DNA of 64,000 nucleotides from contig CM060922.1 in the NCBI GenBank assembly GCA_030737875.1, forward strand, positions 755,171,603 through 755,235,602, written 5' to 3'. The notes beneath the pieces were generated by a model. It searched no databases. It was not told where the DNA came from and saw only the letters and a list, made by a program, of their open reading frames with translations. Positions within the stretch are counted from its first letter, which is position 1. The number at the start of each line of letters is the position of its first letter. This DNA comes from Allium sativum. Lineage: Eukaryota > Streptophyta > Magnoliopsida > Asparagales > Amaryllidaceae. Shown piece by piece: positions 10,321 to 23,318 of the stretch. Position numbers and translations under genes: made by a program.

Positions 10321-11502
10321 TTTGGGTGATTATTGATGATCTTGATTGGGCTGTACACCCAAGAAGATGGAAACAGTTAGTGATCGTCCAGACGTACTTG
10401 GAGATCGATGGATATGTGGGGTACTAGGTGCCTCCGGTTCCGTTCAGACCCAGAACGGACTTGTAAATGGACTGTGTGTCTGACATTGGATTTTAGTCTG
10501 TGTGATTGATCTCTATTAAATATATATCTGTTTGGCGGCAGAGAATTTATTCTCTTGCTTAACGCCCTTCTCTGAGACGTACGAGCTCAGGGGTTATATA
10601 TTGATGGATATCAATCGCATGGAGTGAATTGCCTGTGTGGCATGCCTAAGTGGCAAGTGATCAAGGCTTCTGTTGAAAAGCAAAGTCTTGTGGTGATGAT
10701 CAAAGCACAGCCTGTGTGGCACAGCTTTGTGTAACGTGAATTCGCGAGCCTCGCACCCCGGTTGTGAACCAAAAACGGGAGGAAGGACCTCAGGGAGGAC
10801 ATGCGTTTCTTTCTAGCTAGGGTGGTGTCAGTGACCTACCAGCCCTGACATTTATATACTTTTCACCTGTGTGGTTGTTGCTGTTGCGAGGCACCTCGGT
10901 TAGATCGGACGATCCGGGTCCGATGGAGTCATTCGTTGGCTCGTTTGCGCCCCAAAGGGCGGGGAAACGTAGTGTTCAGGCATTTTAATCCACATCGGTG
11001 GACCGGCCCTGTCGCTCCTAGGGTCACTCGAGCTCTGATCCTGAGACATGGTAGGCTAGATTGTCTCGAATCGGTTGAGGACTATCTTTTGCCTCGGTTC
11101 ATAGACGGAAATCCAATTTCCAAATACGTGACATTTGCGGTTTTATTTGTAGAACCTAGTATGGTGACATAGTGGGATGGGGCGCTCATGCCGCCTATGA
11201 TTGATACTTATGATTTGAAGTTGTTTTATACACTATGCACTTATAATAGTATCAAATGATTTGTTTTAAACGTATCAAGCATTCTTTGGCTGTTATAAGG
11301 GAAAACCCTATCCTCGGCTGCGTTGCATTGTGTGATGGGACATGGGTCTTATAACAGCTTCATTTTTCCTTATTTAGCATTGCGCTGTTTGTTTTATGCA
11401 CTGGTATTCTTGGGAGGAAACCCGTTCCGTGTTATACGGCGTGGTCCCTTGATTTACCTAATGATTTAAAATAAAGATTAATAACTGTTTTAGTTCTCAC
11501 AC

Positions 11503-11516
11503 CAGTCCCATGACTG
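11503..11516. repeat. Invariant CAGTC-CCAT-GACTG hairpin (L1 5' LTR)
   Basis: This 14-nt stem-loop, about 400 nt before the LTR end, is identical in all six complete LTRs of L1, L2 and L3 (also 18431-18444, 29798-29811, 37077-37090, and on the minus strand 52477-52490 and 58084-58097). It is followed by a conserved block reading like ACTCTKGGTGCCC and then the acceptor-like site. Confidence 0.65.
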
Positions 11517-11918
11517 ACCTGGAGTTTATTGTTTTGACCTAAACTCTGGGTGCCCCTATTTTGACACGGGCAGCTAGTAGTTTTGGTTTTGCAGATTTAT
11601 ATTCACAGGATCCTGGTTTACAGCTGGAACGATATCCGGAAAGCTTTGTATCCGTATATCTCATTCTAGTTGTGTATTGTATTATTTTTCCGCTGCTATG
11701 TATTTAAATGTAATTTAAATCTCTGATATTTCTGTGTAATAATTATTCATTTTTACTCTGTATATTCTTGTAATTTGATGCATTGTTGTAATATACAATG
11801 AAATGTTCTTCCGTTTGCGTTCTATTTTGTCGTGTTCTCAAACGATAGGGCGTTTCGAACGGCCTGGATCGGTTTAGCGACTGGTTCGGACCGAGCGAAA
11901 TTCCCTGTTCGTCACATT

Positions 11919-11930
11919 TGGTATCAGAGC
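11919..11930 (+). promoter_or_regulatory. Primer binding site of L1
   Basis: TGGTATCAGAGC, two bases after the LTR end, is complementary to the 3' end of plant initiator methionine tRNA, the usual minus-strand primer of Ty3/gypsy elements. Confidence 0.9.
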
Positions 11931-12254
11931 TTTAGTTTACAAAGCAGAGAACAAGACACATTAGAACCGTACGAAAGAATTCATCAGATATTGGGTTAGT
12001 AATATCCAATGAGACTGACTCGTTAGAGATGGGATCAGCAGTATCCTAGAACGAGTGTGAAGGGTATATTTTTCAAATGAAAACAATCTTTGTTTTGAAA
12101 ATTTAAATCAACTATTCGTATTTGATTATTTATTTATATTGATTTGGACAATTCAGTATATAAAGATTTTGGGTATACGTCTGATCCACGTGTATTCGAA
12201 GTTTTAATATACTGGATAGATATAGAATCACACTCTAGTCGCCCGGGGATGATG

Positions 12255-12279
12255 CTGATAATTGTGATCACATTATCAG
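12255..12279. repeat. Palindromic hairpin in L1 centre (possible dimerisation signal)
   Basis: The arms CTGATAA and TTATCAG flank a self-complementary core TGTGATCACA. The equivalents in L2 (30889-30913) and L3 (57053-57077) are also 25 nt long with a different self-complementary core, CTGCAG. Form and place resemble retroviral dimer initiation hairpins; function is inferred. Confidence 0.5.
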
Positions 12280-12594
12280 TATTTATATTCGAGTGACGAA
12301 AGTGAGATTTCTATATATTTCCTATTGACTGGTGTGAGAACCAAAATTAGATAGGGCCTATTGTTGTGATTTGGCATCAAAAATCTGATTTTTGACTATA
12401 TATCAAAGTTATGCATTTGAAAAGCTAATCAACTAATTGATTGATGTTTGTGTTGTTTGTTTATTTGGTTGATAATTTTGAACCACTTAGCCTAATTGAA
12501 TCAAATAATGAATTATATTGAGAATTGGTTACATTTGCTTGCATATGCATATATATCATTGAACAGGTCATAGCAAGGAGGCTAGAGCAGAGAA

Positions 12595-12830
12595 TAAAAT
12601 TTGTTTGCCCGACAAATAGGTACATGTTTACTACATAATTTACTGTTTTGTTTGGGTGATGATGATTTTATGAGCCTATTGGCTAGCCGCTTGGCTTTTT
12701 CTTTTTCTTTTTGAGATCTGAAGGACCAGGGAAGCTATTTGAAATTCCCCGATGCTCCCGGTGCAGGGGAGGTTATGGCGAAATTTTTCGAAAATTTAGG
12801 GTGTTAGCCAAATTTTTGAAGAATTTGAAA
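12595..12830 (+). other. Conserved noncoding module (L1 internal copy)
   Basis: It begins GCCCGACAAATAGGTACATG, then a hairpin AGCC-GCTT-GGCT followed by a T/C-rich run (12685-12710), then CTCCC-GGTGCAG-GGGAG (12755-12771) and GTTATGGCGAA. The same order is found in the LTRs of L2 (about 27998-28180, 35245-35428) and of L3 (minus, about 54030-54220 and 59660-59820). In L1 alone it lies outside the LTR. Confidence 0.7.
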
Positions 12831-12933
12831 ATTCTCAGAAACTGAAAAGTTGGAGAATGGAAGCCAGATCGAACGTAGAGTTGATTAATCAAACCACTTT
12901 CGACTTTGTTCCTTTTCGGGGACGAAAAGTTTT

Positions 12934-12946
12934 AAGTGGGGGAGAT
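12934..12946 (+). promoter_or_regulatory. Polypurine tract of L1
   Basis: AAGTGGGGGAGAT directly precedes the 3' LTR, with the plant Ty3/gypsy motif TTCGGGGACGAAA just upstream (12915-12927). It would prime plus-strand synthesis. Confidence 0.8.
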
Positions 12947-15900
12947 TGTAATAACCCGAAAATCTGGGCCAGTTTAAAATTTTTATTTTGGCGATTTTAG
13001 CGAATTTTGATTATTTAAAATGAATTATTTTAAATAATATCGACGTGAAATTTATTTTGAATATAATTCGACGTATATATTATACGCGTCGTCGTTTGAA
13101 TATAAATATTTATATATAATTATAAATAGAATTGAAAATGGCGCGGTAGTTCGATAATTCGATTTCAAACTTCAATTGAATGTACCGGGAGCAAAACAAT
13201 CCGGATTTTAGTGAAACCAAAAACATTAGGATCTAATTGACGATATCTTTCCAACGAAGTTAACAAACTGAGATTTCACTTTATAAATGATAAGATATGT
13301 CCAGTTGAAAATTCTGAATAGTCGCTATGGAATTCAGGCCCTTAAAAATGGACATTTTGCAAACGACCTCGGATTTCGACGAAACCACTTTTGTTGGATC
13401 CGCAATATCATATTATTGCTAGATCCCAAATTTCATAATTTTTCGAATCAATATGTGAGCGTGGCAAAGGAAAACGCGTTTGACCAGTTTCAGTTGATTT
13501 TAATCGACTGGAAATTGGCCATTTTTCCAACGGTCTCAGAATTCGACGAAACTAGTTTTGTTAGGACCGTATCGTCAATACGAAGCTAGAAAATATTTTT
13601 CTGGATTTTTTCTAGTCAGTATGTGACCCCGGTAATTTGAAATGTACGTTTAAAATTCAATATACTGATTTATATTTTAAATTTAACGGAAATAGATTCA
13701 AACGATCAAATCAACCTGCGATACATATTCCATTGTGTTCGGAATAGGGGTAATATGCTATGGACGACAGTCGGTGGGCCTCGTTTCGAAGTGGAATAAA
13801 AAGTCAACTCCTTGGGATAAAATAAATTAAAATTAAATTAAATATATAAAATCTTTTTCATATACCCCCCCTTTTCTCGTTTTCATTAAACAGAAAGAAG
13901 AAAAAAAAACTGGCGAAACCGCGATCGAAGACGCCTCCACCTCGTCGACGAGAGCCGCCCCATCGCGCCGCCTGACCCCGCCTCCTCCAGTTCACCTCGC
14001 GACAGCCCCCTCCTCGACGTGAAGAACCGCAGCCACCCTCCCCCTTTTCTTATTTCCCCGTCCGATTCCCCTAACCCTAGCGCCACCCCGAGCCTGCGCC
14101 ACCTCGAGGGCACCGCCGATCCACCTCCGGCGAGACGCCACCAGCACAGTTCCCCCCCTGTAAGTCGTTTTTATTTATTTGTTTTATTTTTATTAAATAT
14201 GAAAACTGATTTATAATGAAAATATTAAAACTGATTTTTTTTTAGGAATTTTAAAACTGATTTAAAAAGAATTTTTAAACTGATTTTAAAAAAGGTTTTA
14301 AAAACTGATTTTATTTTTAGATTTTAAATAGCAAAAGATTTAAACTTTAAAAAGAGAAAGGTTTGAACTTTAAAATTGAAAAGATCGGATTTTTAGAATA
14401 GAAAAGGCGGAATTTTTATTGAGTAGAAGAAGAAAGAAATGATTTTTATTATAGTAAAGCAATAAAAGTATAATTTTTATTCGAGTGATAAATAAAAATA
14501 TAATTTTTATATAAGGAAGATAATAAAAATATGATTTTTATATTTTTAAAGTATTAAAAATATAATCTTTACTATATAGAATTATTAAAAATATGATTTT
14601 TATATTTTTAAAATATTAAAAATGTAATCTTTATAGGATAGAGAATATAAAAATATCATCTTTGTGTATGTAACGAAATAAAAATCTGATTTTTATTTTA
14701 TATATACGTTGGGATAAAGTGGTAATTTTTATAATGATGAAGTCTTTATTTTTGAAAAGACGAAAACTTTATTTTTATAAAGATGAAAACTTTATTTTTA
14801 TAAAGGCGAAATCTATATTTTTGAAATGGGATTTTTATATATTGAATAGCATAGTAAAAATTCGATTTTTAAATATATGAAGTGATTATAAAAATATGAT
14901 TTTTAAATTGAAAGTGAATAAATAAAAATGTGATTTTTATTTTAAAGACATCGAAATATAAAAATGCGTGATTTTTATATATGTAGTGACTACGGGCACA
15001 AGAAGATGATAAAAAGGCGAGAAGAAGAGTCAAGATGTTTGGATAGCTATCGGTGAGAATTTCTCACCTTTCAATTTATTTTTCTAGTTATATATATATA
15101 TACTAGGATGCAGACGGTGCTTAGTAGCACCCGACACAATCGTCCACAGACCATGGACTTGTTTGTTTGGCTGTGTTGTTAGTTAGATTGTTTGAGTTGA
15201 TTTGAATTGTTTGGTGAAATGAAATGAATTGAATTGAAAACGATTTCGAAATGAATTGAATTGAAAACGATTTCGAAATGAATTGAATTGAAAAAGATTT
15301 CGAAATGAATTGAATTGAAAACGATTTCGAAATGAAATGAATTGAAAACGATTTCGAAATGAAATGAATTGAAAACGATTTCGAAATGAATTGAATTGAA
15401 TTGAAAACGATTTCGAAATGAATTGAATTGAAAACGATTTCGAAATGAATTGAATTGAAAACGATTTCGAAATGAATTGAATTGAAAACGATTTCGAAAT
15501 GAATTGAATTGAAAATGATTTCGAAATGAATTGAATTGAAAACGATTTCGAAATGGATTGAATTGAAAACGAATTCGAATTGAATTGAAAGCGAATTGAA
15601 ATGAATTCAAATTGAATTGAAATTTGAATTGAATAGAAATGAATTTTAAAACGAATTTATAGAGAAGAATTCAATTTTGATTTGAATTGAATTGGAAGTT
15701 GAAATTGCTTTTGAAACGAATTTAAAACTATTTATATAATTCGTTTTAAATAGAAATCGACGAAGTATATATTATATATATTATATATATAATATAATGG
15801 CCTGAATAGAACGCGCCGCGCCGCGGCAGTTCGTGAATTTCGACCATTTATTTCAAATGGACATTACGGGAGATCCGACCGTCGGATTCTCCTAAAACCG

Positions 15901-18844
15901 GAACCGTTGGGTTCGTATCGAAAAGAGCTTTCTAATGAATATTAGAAATTAGAAATCTAACGGTTGGATTTGGAATTATGTCCAAATCAAATTCGAAAAA
16001 GGTCGCTGTAAGTGCAGTTCGATGGCCGTTGATGGAAATCGACTGTACGGGCCTTGATAAAATTATTAAAAATAGTAATAATTTGTGTAAAATCATAAGA
16101 AATGATTTGTGAAGGATTGGGATGAAAAACTCCATATTTGAAAAGATAAAAATAGGTTTTTATCGAAATGAACTAGTTTTGAACTAGAATTATAATTCTA
16201 TTTATTTTTAAATAAATGGATTGAATTTAAAAAGGGTTTTGAAAATAACCAGAATATCCAATGATTGCATTGGAGGGGATTTGAATCGAAATTGTCTTCG
16301 GAATATTTCGATGTTGGAATGCGTGATTACACAGGTGTTGTTATGGAAATTTGAAAGATATATATTTATATCGTTATTTCCAATACGGAATTTGTTAGTC
16401 GTAGAATTCGATATTGAATATAAGCCGATATATTTTCTATTCAGAGCCTTGTATTGAATATCGAATGTGATTTGGGTTTGTCGTGAATGGTGTCTTCACT
16501 AACACTGTTCTTGGACCCAGTTGAGAAAAGATTAAATCTTTTTGTTTAGATTTAACGAAATGTACCAATTAAATAATATTTAATTGGAATTGAATCGATA
16601 TTGATTTTTGGGTTTATCGTGAACAGTGTTTTAAATAACACTCGTTCTTTAACCCGATAATTAATGAATGTGGTTTTGGGTTTATCGTGAACCGTGTTTT
16701 AAATGACACTGATTCTTTAACCCAGTCGAAGATTAAAACTAAGTGGAGTTTTAGTGAATCTTTAATTAGATTGAAATGATCGAAAATGGAGTATCACCAG
16801 TTTTGCTCCAAGCGATAGTTAAATCTTTAATTAGATTTGAACGTGAAATGGTAATTGAATTACCGATAACACTGTGGTGTTAGATATGAAGTACTACCAG
16901 TTTTACTTCATGGGATGGATAGGTTGGGATTGGGAAAATAAAATAAATGATTACTTCGGTGTGGTTCGATAATCCCGACTAGTTTGAATTGATATTCAAA
17001 GGAGATTAAAGAATAAATTTAAAGAATTTATCTTAGATAAAATTAATGGGAACTTTTCCCAAAGTATAGGAAATTTTGAATAAAAGAATATTCTGAATTG
17101 GAATGAGGCGTATGTTGTGTTTGTGTAACACTTTTATAATATATACGCGAGTTATTCAGAAAGACCGGGTTTATCCCATTCTGAATAACTGATTCGACGT
17201 GGTGTCGAAGATGAAGACGGTGGTCGAAGACCAGAAGTCTTCACGTCGTTTGGGTGATTACTGATGATCTTGATTGGGCTGTACACCCAAGAAGATGGAA
17301 ACAGTTAGTGATCGTCCAGACGTACTTGGAGATCGATGGATATGCGGGGTACTAGGTGCCTCCGGTTCCGTTCAGACCCAGAACGGACTTGTAAATGGAC
17401 TGTGTGTCTGACATTGGATTTTAGTCTGTGTGATTGATCTCTATTAAATATATATCTGTTTGGCGGCAGAGAATTTATTCTCTTGCTTAACGCCCTTCTC
17501 TGAGACGTACGAGCTCAGGGGTTATATATTGATGGATATCAATCACATGGAGTGAATTGCCTGTGTGGCATGCCTAAGTGGCAAGTGATCAAGGCTTCTG
17601 TTGAAAAGCAAAGTCTTGTGGTGATGATCAAAGCACAGCCTGTGTGGCACAGCTTTGTGTAACGTGAATTCGCGAGCCTCGCACCCCGGTTGTGAACCAA
17701 AAACGGGAGGAAGGACCTCAGGGAGGACATGCGTTTCTTTCTAGCTAGGGTGGTGTCAGTGACCTACCAGCCCTGACATTTATATACTTTTCACCTGTGT
17801 GGTTGTTGCTGTTGCGAGGCGCCTCGGTTAGATCGGACGATCCGGGTCCGATGGAGTCATTCGTTGGCTCGTTTGCGCCCCAAAGGGCGGGGAAACGTAG
17901 TGTTCAGGCATTTTAATCCACATCGGTGGACCGGCCCTGTCGCTCCTAGGGTCACTCGAGCTCTGATCCTGAGACATGGTAGGCTAGATTGTCTCGAATC
18001 GGTTGAGGACTATCTTTTGCCTCGGTTCATAGACGGAAATCCAATTTCCAAATACGTGACATTTGCGGTTTTATTTGTAGAACCTAGTATGGTGACATAG
18101 TGGGATGGGGCGCTCATGCCGCCTATGATTGATAATTATGATTTGAAGTTGTTTTATACACTATGCACTTATAATAGTATCAAATGATTTGTTTTAAACG
18201 TATCAAGCATTCTTTGGCTGTTATAAGGGAAAACCCTATCCTCGGCTGCGTTGCATTGTGTGATGGGACCTGGGTCTTATAACAGCTTCATTTTTCCTTA
18301 TTTAGCATTGCGCTGTTTGTTTTATGCACTGGTATTCTTGGGAGGAAACCCGTTCCGTGTTATACGGCGTGGTCCCTTGATTTACCTAATGATTTAAAAT
18401 AAAGATTAATAACTGTTTTAGTTCTCACACCAGTCCCATGACTGACCTGGAGTTTATTGTTTTGACCTAAACTCTGGGTGCCCCTATTTTGACACGGGCA
18501 GCTAGTAGTTCTGGTTTTGCAGATTTATATTCACAGGATCCTGGTTTACAGCTGGAACGATATCCGGAAAGCTTTGTATCCGTATATCTCATTCTAGTTG
18601 TGTATTGTATTATTTTTCCGCTGCTATGTATTTAAATGTAATTTAAATCTCTGATATTTCTGTGTAATAATTATTCATTTTTACTCTGTATATTCTTGTA
18701 ATCTGATGCATTGTTGTAATATACAATGAAATGTTCTTCCGTTTGCGTTCTATTTTGTCGTGTTCTCAAACGATAGGGCGTTTCGAACAGCCTGGATCGG
18801 TTTAGCGACTGGTTCGGACCGAGCGAAATTCCCTGTTCGTCACA
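12947..18844 (+). mobile_element. 3' LTR of L1
   Basis: 5898 bp, beginning TGTAATAACCCGAAAATC and ending GTTCGTCACA. Same contents as the 5' LTR, with only scattered substitutions, small homopolymer length changes and a rearranged minisatellite (about 15226-15560). GC-rich leader-like segment 13912-14165, donor-like site 15053, acceptor-like TGGTTTTGCAG ending at 18522. Confidence 0.9.
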
Positions 18845-18849
18845 CATAG

Positions 18850-20704
18850 GTCATAATAAATGGAAAGGAGACTTATTAGTGAACCTAAGTTAAGAGAACT
18901 AAGTTAATAAGTAAACAACGATAAGTTGTATTGACAGTGTAAGATTGAATTATGATTAAATAGGAAAGAGTGCGACAAACCTATGAAATGAAATAAGTTA
19001 AATTTAATCATAAATAATGAATGACATGTTAAATAGAAAACATGTGAATTGAGATATACTTAATTACATATTTAGTAGAACATGTTATTGTAACTATGAA
19101 ATCAAACAAGAATATAAAGGGATTGTGGATTACAGACCTTCGATCACAATCTAGAGATAATATGTTGTGGGCTTATTAATAGGCTTAAATGGGCTAGGTT
19201 ATATGACTGAAATTAATAAGCAAGAGGTACTCGGTAACTTGAATAACAAGTCAATGTGAATAGGAATAACCAAGTTAAATAAAAACCTGATGAGGTAAAG
19301 CAAGCACATAAAAGAATGTTTAGACATAGGGTGTAATAACATATTAAAATGAGGTCTTGGACCAGTCTGCATGTTTGAGGGTGAATAACCTAACAGGGTA
19401 GATCATCGTGTTGTCATAAGGCACGAGGGGAGCGCACGTTCATCTGATTATTTCGTTGGCTCCGAAGGACTGGAAGGGGAAGCACTCTTCTTGAGACGTT
19501 TAAGGTACCCCTGGTAGTCCTCTTTGTGGTACAGTGTTCGGGCTGTACTCAGAGAGGATGGGTCTGCGCGTAACTACCCGGTGAGTATCCTTGACTGCAA
19601 AAGTGGCTTTGCAGACAGAAAGCTGTGACAAGGTGACACTAGGGTGATTCGGCGATCGCCTCAACAGGGAGGTAGAGGTCATGACCAACAAGGATAGTAG
19701 ATCGTCGGGTACCCATCATTGGCGGCAAGTGGGATGTGAAAAGGCTAGAGTTATACCCAAGACATCATCCACCTTTCACTATCGAGGCACGGTGGTTGAG
19801 GGGAGATGCCAACTAGATGTTTAGATTGTTTTTTAGGGACAAGTCGTTTAGCTCTTGTAGTCTTTACCAGTTGAGAGGGGGTCGAGGTAGGGCCATACCC
19901 TCCATGATAAACAGACATGAAGGATATCTGTACTTTGGGGCTCTTAAAGTTGGGCCTGTACAGATATGGAAAACTCCTGACTGAATTTCGTGTTCCTTGT
20001 ACAACCCTGCCACGAAACTCGGTTCACATTAGAGGTTATGTGCGGTTAAGGCATCGAGTACGATTGACGATACGTACGTGGGAAAGTCTAGAAACATGCA
20101 TGTCTGCTCTGAGTGGTGTATCGTAAGCTCTATGCGGAACATAGCATTGTTGTATAGAGGTATGTACGTCACTCTGACATAGGATGAGGGACTGTGTATA
20201 TTTCTGTAGCATTACATGGAGACCGTGCGAGTGGGGTACCATGGGGTGTACCTTAATTTGGGGATAGCTACATATATACTTTATTAGCTAATCCATTAGG
20301 GAGTAAATGGGTACGACGTGTGTGCAAGCCTTGAGTGTTGTTAACCTAAGTAACCTAATAAATAAGAAAATGTGATTGAACGGTATACATGGGGTTATCC
20401 AAAATGTATAGTTTAAATCCAGTCACCAGAACCTATGCTCTGACCCCCTCCTCATCGCATACTCGCAGGTTAGACTTGTGGCAGAGATATGATAGCTTTG
20501 GATACTGGTTAGGCAGTATTATAATTTGGGTAAGGCTATATTTTGATTATATTATATTTTATCCATTCCACTGTGAGATATTTTACGAGCTCTGATATTT
20601 TTTATCTCTGTCTTTTCTGCATGATACTAGAGCAACCAACATGAGTTTCGATGGATTAGAATTTTGAAAAAGAAATTCGGTCCGTCGGAATTTGGGTTGT
20701 TACA
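18850..20704 (+). mobile_element. Remainder of the 5' LTR of B after L1
   Basis: Sequence collinear with 38870-39664 plus 49236-50353 of the 3' LTR. Around 19670 it shows the uninterrupted form (CTCAACAGGG) of the site where the CACTA element entered the other LTR. It ends in a TCCRCTGTGAGATATTTT-type box and GTTACA. The small frames here are stops-bounded LTR sequence, not genes. Confidence 0.8.
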
Positions 20705-20706
20705 TC

Positions 20707-20718
20707 TAGTATCAGAGC
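20707..20718 (+). promoter_or_regulatory. Primer binding site of B
   Basis: TAGTATCAGAGC, with one change from the usual TGGTATCAGAGC, lies two bases after the 5' LTR. It is complementary to initiator Met-tRNA apart from that position. Confidence 0.8.
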
Positions 20719-22928
20719 TTAAGTTTAGGATTCCTATATAAATAGTGAGTGAACTTATTTATATTTTTAAAAAATATAAATATATTATGTATATACCTTG
20801 ATCCATGTAGGAACACACTAAATAGAAAGAGTATAATATGGTAAGAATTGGGATGACTGTTTTGTACACTAATGGAATGAATATGGAAATTGAGACCCTT
20901 AGGAAGTTTGGGTGGGAAGTGTACAATATATTTTGAAATAGAGAAAGGAGGATCCCATAAGTTAATATTTCATATTAGTGGGTTTGGTAGTAAAACCTTA
21001 TAAACTGGAAAAGGTTAAAAAGAGAAAAATGGATTAAGAATATATATAGTCGAGAGAATTGACCTTGTGGGAGTGTCTAGGAAAGCCTAGAAAATTGGAA
21101 ACCCGCTTTGAGTCTAACCCCACTGTTAACAATTAAGAACTTAAAATTTAAAAAGTTTTAGGAGATGGTTTATGGTGTTTTCAAGTTTCAACATTAAAAA
21201 TTTTAGTTTTAAAATATATAAAGAAGTACATATTGGGTTTTGAAGTAAAAGGGGGTATATTTTGTAAATAGTGATTTCTTGCGGAAAAAAATTCTAAAAT
21301 AAAATTCTCTCAGTAAAAGGTGCATATTATAGAGCATGTATAGCTTGCTAGTTTTCTTGTTATATTGCATGAAAGGATTTAGAAGCAAAACTTAGAAAAT
21401 ATTGCTTTTTGTTGAAAGCTAGAATTTTTAATAAAGAAAGCTTTGAAAATCTCTACTCTATTGACAATCATTTTTTATAATTGTTTTGAAAGAAAAAATT
21501 TTATTGGGTGGACAAAATAAGTTGTAGAAATTAAGAATAGAGTAGATGTTTTCACCTTGTAGTAAGTAACTGAACCAACCTTATAGGTAAGAACAAGTTA
21601 TAAACCCAATTGAGAAATAGTTGTCCTTATCTACTCCGCTTTTTATGATTTGAAAAAAAAAAGATGATTTACATTTTTGACATGTTTTATGGTTTGGCAA
21701 AAGTAGGTTTTGATGAGAAAAATGAAGTTTTGATACTTTTAACTTGTGAAAGAAAAGTGAAATGAAATGGCCAAACCGTGTTTTAAAAAGTATGGAGTAG
21801 GTAAGGATTAGTGCCTAGGGAAGACGGGAAAAGTTTTGATGCTATGAAGTAAATAGCGAGGATTATCTTGGAATAATGGTTAGTTCCCGTAGAATGCGTA
21901 AGCATTGAAAAGCCTATTGTGTTGCTTGAAATAATTGTTGGTACACAGCTAGGACTAGTGGTGACTACTAGATAGAAAATGGCAAGTAAGTGTTTAGATC
22001 ATATTGCTAATTTTCATGTTAGGGGTACAACCCGTTATTGCATTTCTGTTGGGATTGTTCTATTATTTTTCCTGTTAGGTAGTAAGGGTAACACCTAAAC
22101 TTGTCATTGATCCCGTCATTCAAGCTTTCTATTTGAGGGGGACATAGTCTCGAGATTCTTGGCCCTTAGCAGTAGCTGTGTAAAGTTTCTGTTTTCCTGT
22201 TTTAGTTGAAGGCTTATTTGAAATTAAACTTAGATAAAATAATTAAATAACCTAGGAAAGAGAAATGGTACAACTAAAAAGGAAACAAAAAATTCAGTAA
22301 AGCGACAAACTTGACAAATTATGAGAAAAGATAGATAAAAATAAAAATTTCCAAGATAAGATGAAAATGAAAATCCGTAACAAAGAAAATTTTCTTATGT
22401 GGGCTGTGATTGGATAGGAAAATAGGGAATCTTTATAAATAGTTACATAAAATCCAAGTACATTTGGCAAAAGGTACATAAAAGAAAATCAGAAGATGTG
22501 AAATTTTCTGTTTTCCACCATTTTGTAACGTAAGAAATCGAATTTAGAAAATTAGATTTTTCTGAAATTCAAAAAATAAAGTTGGTTGGTTGGATTTTGG
22601 ATGCAACAATTGGATGAACTATACTCTTGCTCTGCAAGAATGTGGGAAATTTTGGATGAAAATGTATTTTGATTTTCAAAATATTGCATTCATGTAAAAC
22701 TGCCAGTATATTTAGGATATAAGCATCATGTTTTTAATAGAATTTTTGAAAAATTTGCATACATATAGGAGGTACCTCTTAGGCATACATGTATTATTAT
22801 GTTGTATTACACCGAGCACAAGTGCACAATGTTTGCAAAAAAAAAAAGGATGCACGCATGATGGATGTATATTATGCAAGGGGTTAATTGATTTTTACCC
22901 TTATCAAATTTTGGGGACGAAATTTCCT

Positions 22929-22941
22929 AAGGGTGGGAGAA
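22929..22941 (+). promoter_or_regulatory. Polypurine tract of B
   Basis: AAGGGTGGGAGAA lies immediately before the 3' LTR start TGTAACACC at 22942. Confidence 0.8.
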
Positions 22942-23318
22942 TGTAACACCTCACATTTTATGACAATTTAATAATTAAATAATGCATATGTGTATATATA
23001 TGCATAGACATAAATATATATATGAAGAATAAAATAAAGATAATATGTGATTGCATGTAATAAATACATGCACTGAAAAAGAAGAAAAAATTAACGTAAA
23101 TAAAAATGTAATGCATGCATTAAAAGAAAGAAAGGATTGGTTGCATGCAGTGTAAATGTATTGCATGCACTGATTTACAAATATTATGCATTAATAATAA
23201 AGGAGAAATAAAAGAAAAAGATTCATGCAATGGGTTGAATGAAATATTGTAACAAACATGAAAAAGAGAAGTAAGAAGAGAACAATGATCACCATTGTTC
23301 TAAGCCCTGTTAACAATA

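Larger units (their letters stand above)
6057..11916 (+). mobile_element. 5' LTR of L1
   Basis: 5860 bp, TG...CA. In order it holds: U3-like diverged repeated modules (6310-6700), a GC-rich leader-like stretch ending in GTAAGT (about 7013-7275), an AT-rich stretch full of TGATTTTTA-like motifs (7276-8090), a self-complementary donor-like GTGAGA (8161), a 27-bp minisatellite (about 8330-8635), a GC-rich palindromic box (about 8880-8903), several hairpins, an acceptor-like TTTTGGTTTTGCAG (11581-11594) and a TTCCGCTG box (11687-11694). The small ORFs are shared with the 3' LTR only because the LTRs are copies. Confidence 0.9.
11917..12946 (+). mobile_element. Internal domain of L1, noncoding
   Basis: 1030 bp between the LTRs with no open frame of any length or similarity to gag or pol. 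It contains the primer binding site, a 25-nt palindromic hairpin (12255-12279), a segment of about 470 bp (12360-12830) homologous to LTR sequence of L2, and the polypurine tract. Confidence 0.85.
6057..18844 (+). mobile_element. Giant-LTR non-autonomous retrotransposon L1 (LARD-like)
   Basis: L1 begins TGTAATAAACCGAAAATC and ends CCTGTTCGTCACA, with 5-bp duplications CATAG at 6052-6056 and 18845-18849. It has LTRs of 5860 and 5898 bp around a centre of only 1030 bp. The primer site TGGTATCAGAGC and a polypurine tract are intact, and no gag-pol frame exists. The terminal motif TTCGGGGACGAAA before the polypurine tract is typical of plant Ty3/gypsy (Tekay/Del-like) 3' ends. LTR identity is very high, with about two substitutions in the first 480 positions, so insertion was recent. 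Movement would need proteins from another element. Confidence 0.92.
3823..20704 (+). mobile_element. 5' LTR of element B, interrupted by L1
   Basis: The LTR segments are 3823-6056 and 18850-20704; L1 plus one copy of its target duplication lies between. The join is confirmed by the 3' LTR, where the same sequence runs uninterrupted at about 38805-38890. The end GGGTTGTTACA (to 20704) directly precedes the primer site. Relative to the 3' LTR, this copy lacks roughly 290 bp around 4755-4765, including the TATA box. ORFs inside it are not conserved between the two LTRs and are not genes. Confidence 0.85.
20705..22941 (+). mobile_element. Internal domain of B, noncoding
   Basis: 2237 bp with no gag-pol similarity and no frame above about 70 codons. 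Primer site at the left end, polypurine tract at the right. It is AT-rich with many A-runs and no tandem structure. The TTGGGGACGAAATTTCCTAA stretch at 22911-22930 is the only trace of an autonomous Ty3/gypsy ancestor. Confidence 0.75.

Noticed and set aside
10936..11172. 78-codon frame with ordinary-looking composition, repeated at 17864-18100
   Set aside because: Located in the R/U5 half of the L1 LTR and shared only through LTR duplication.
20705..22941. Gag-pol remnants in the centre of B
   Set aside because: No zinc knuckle, protease, reverse transcriptase or integrase motif is visible in any frame.
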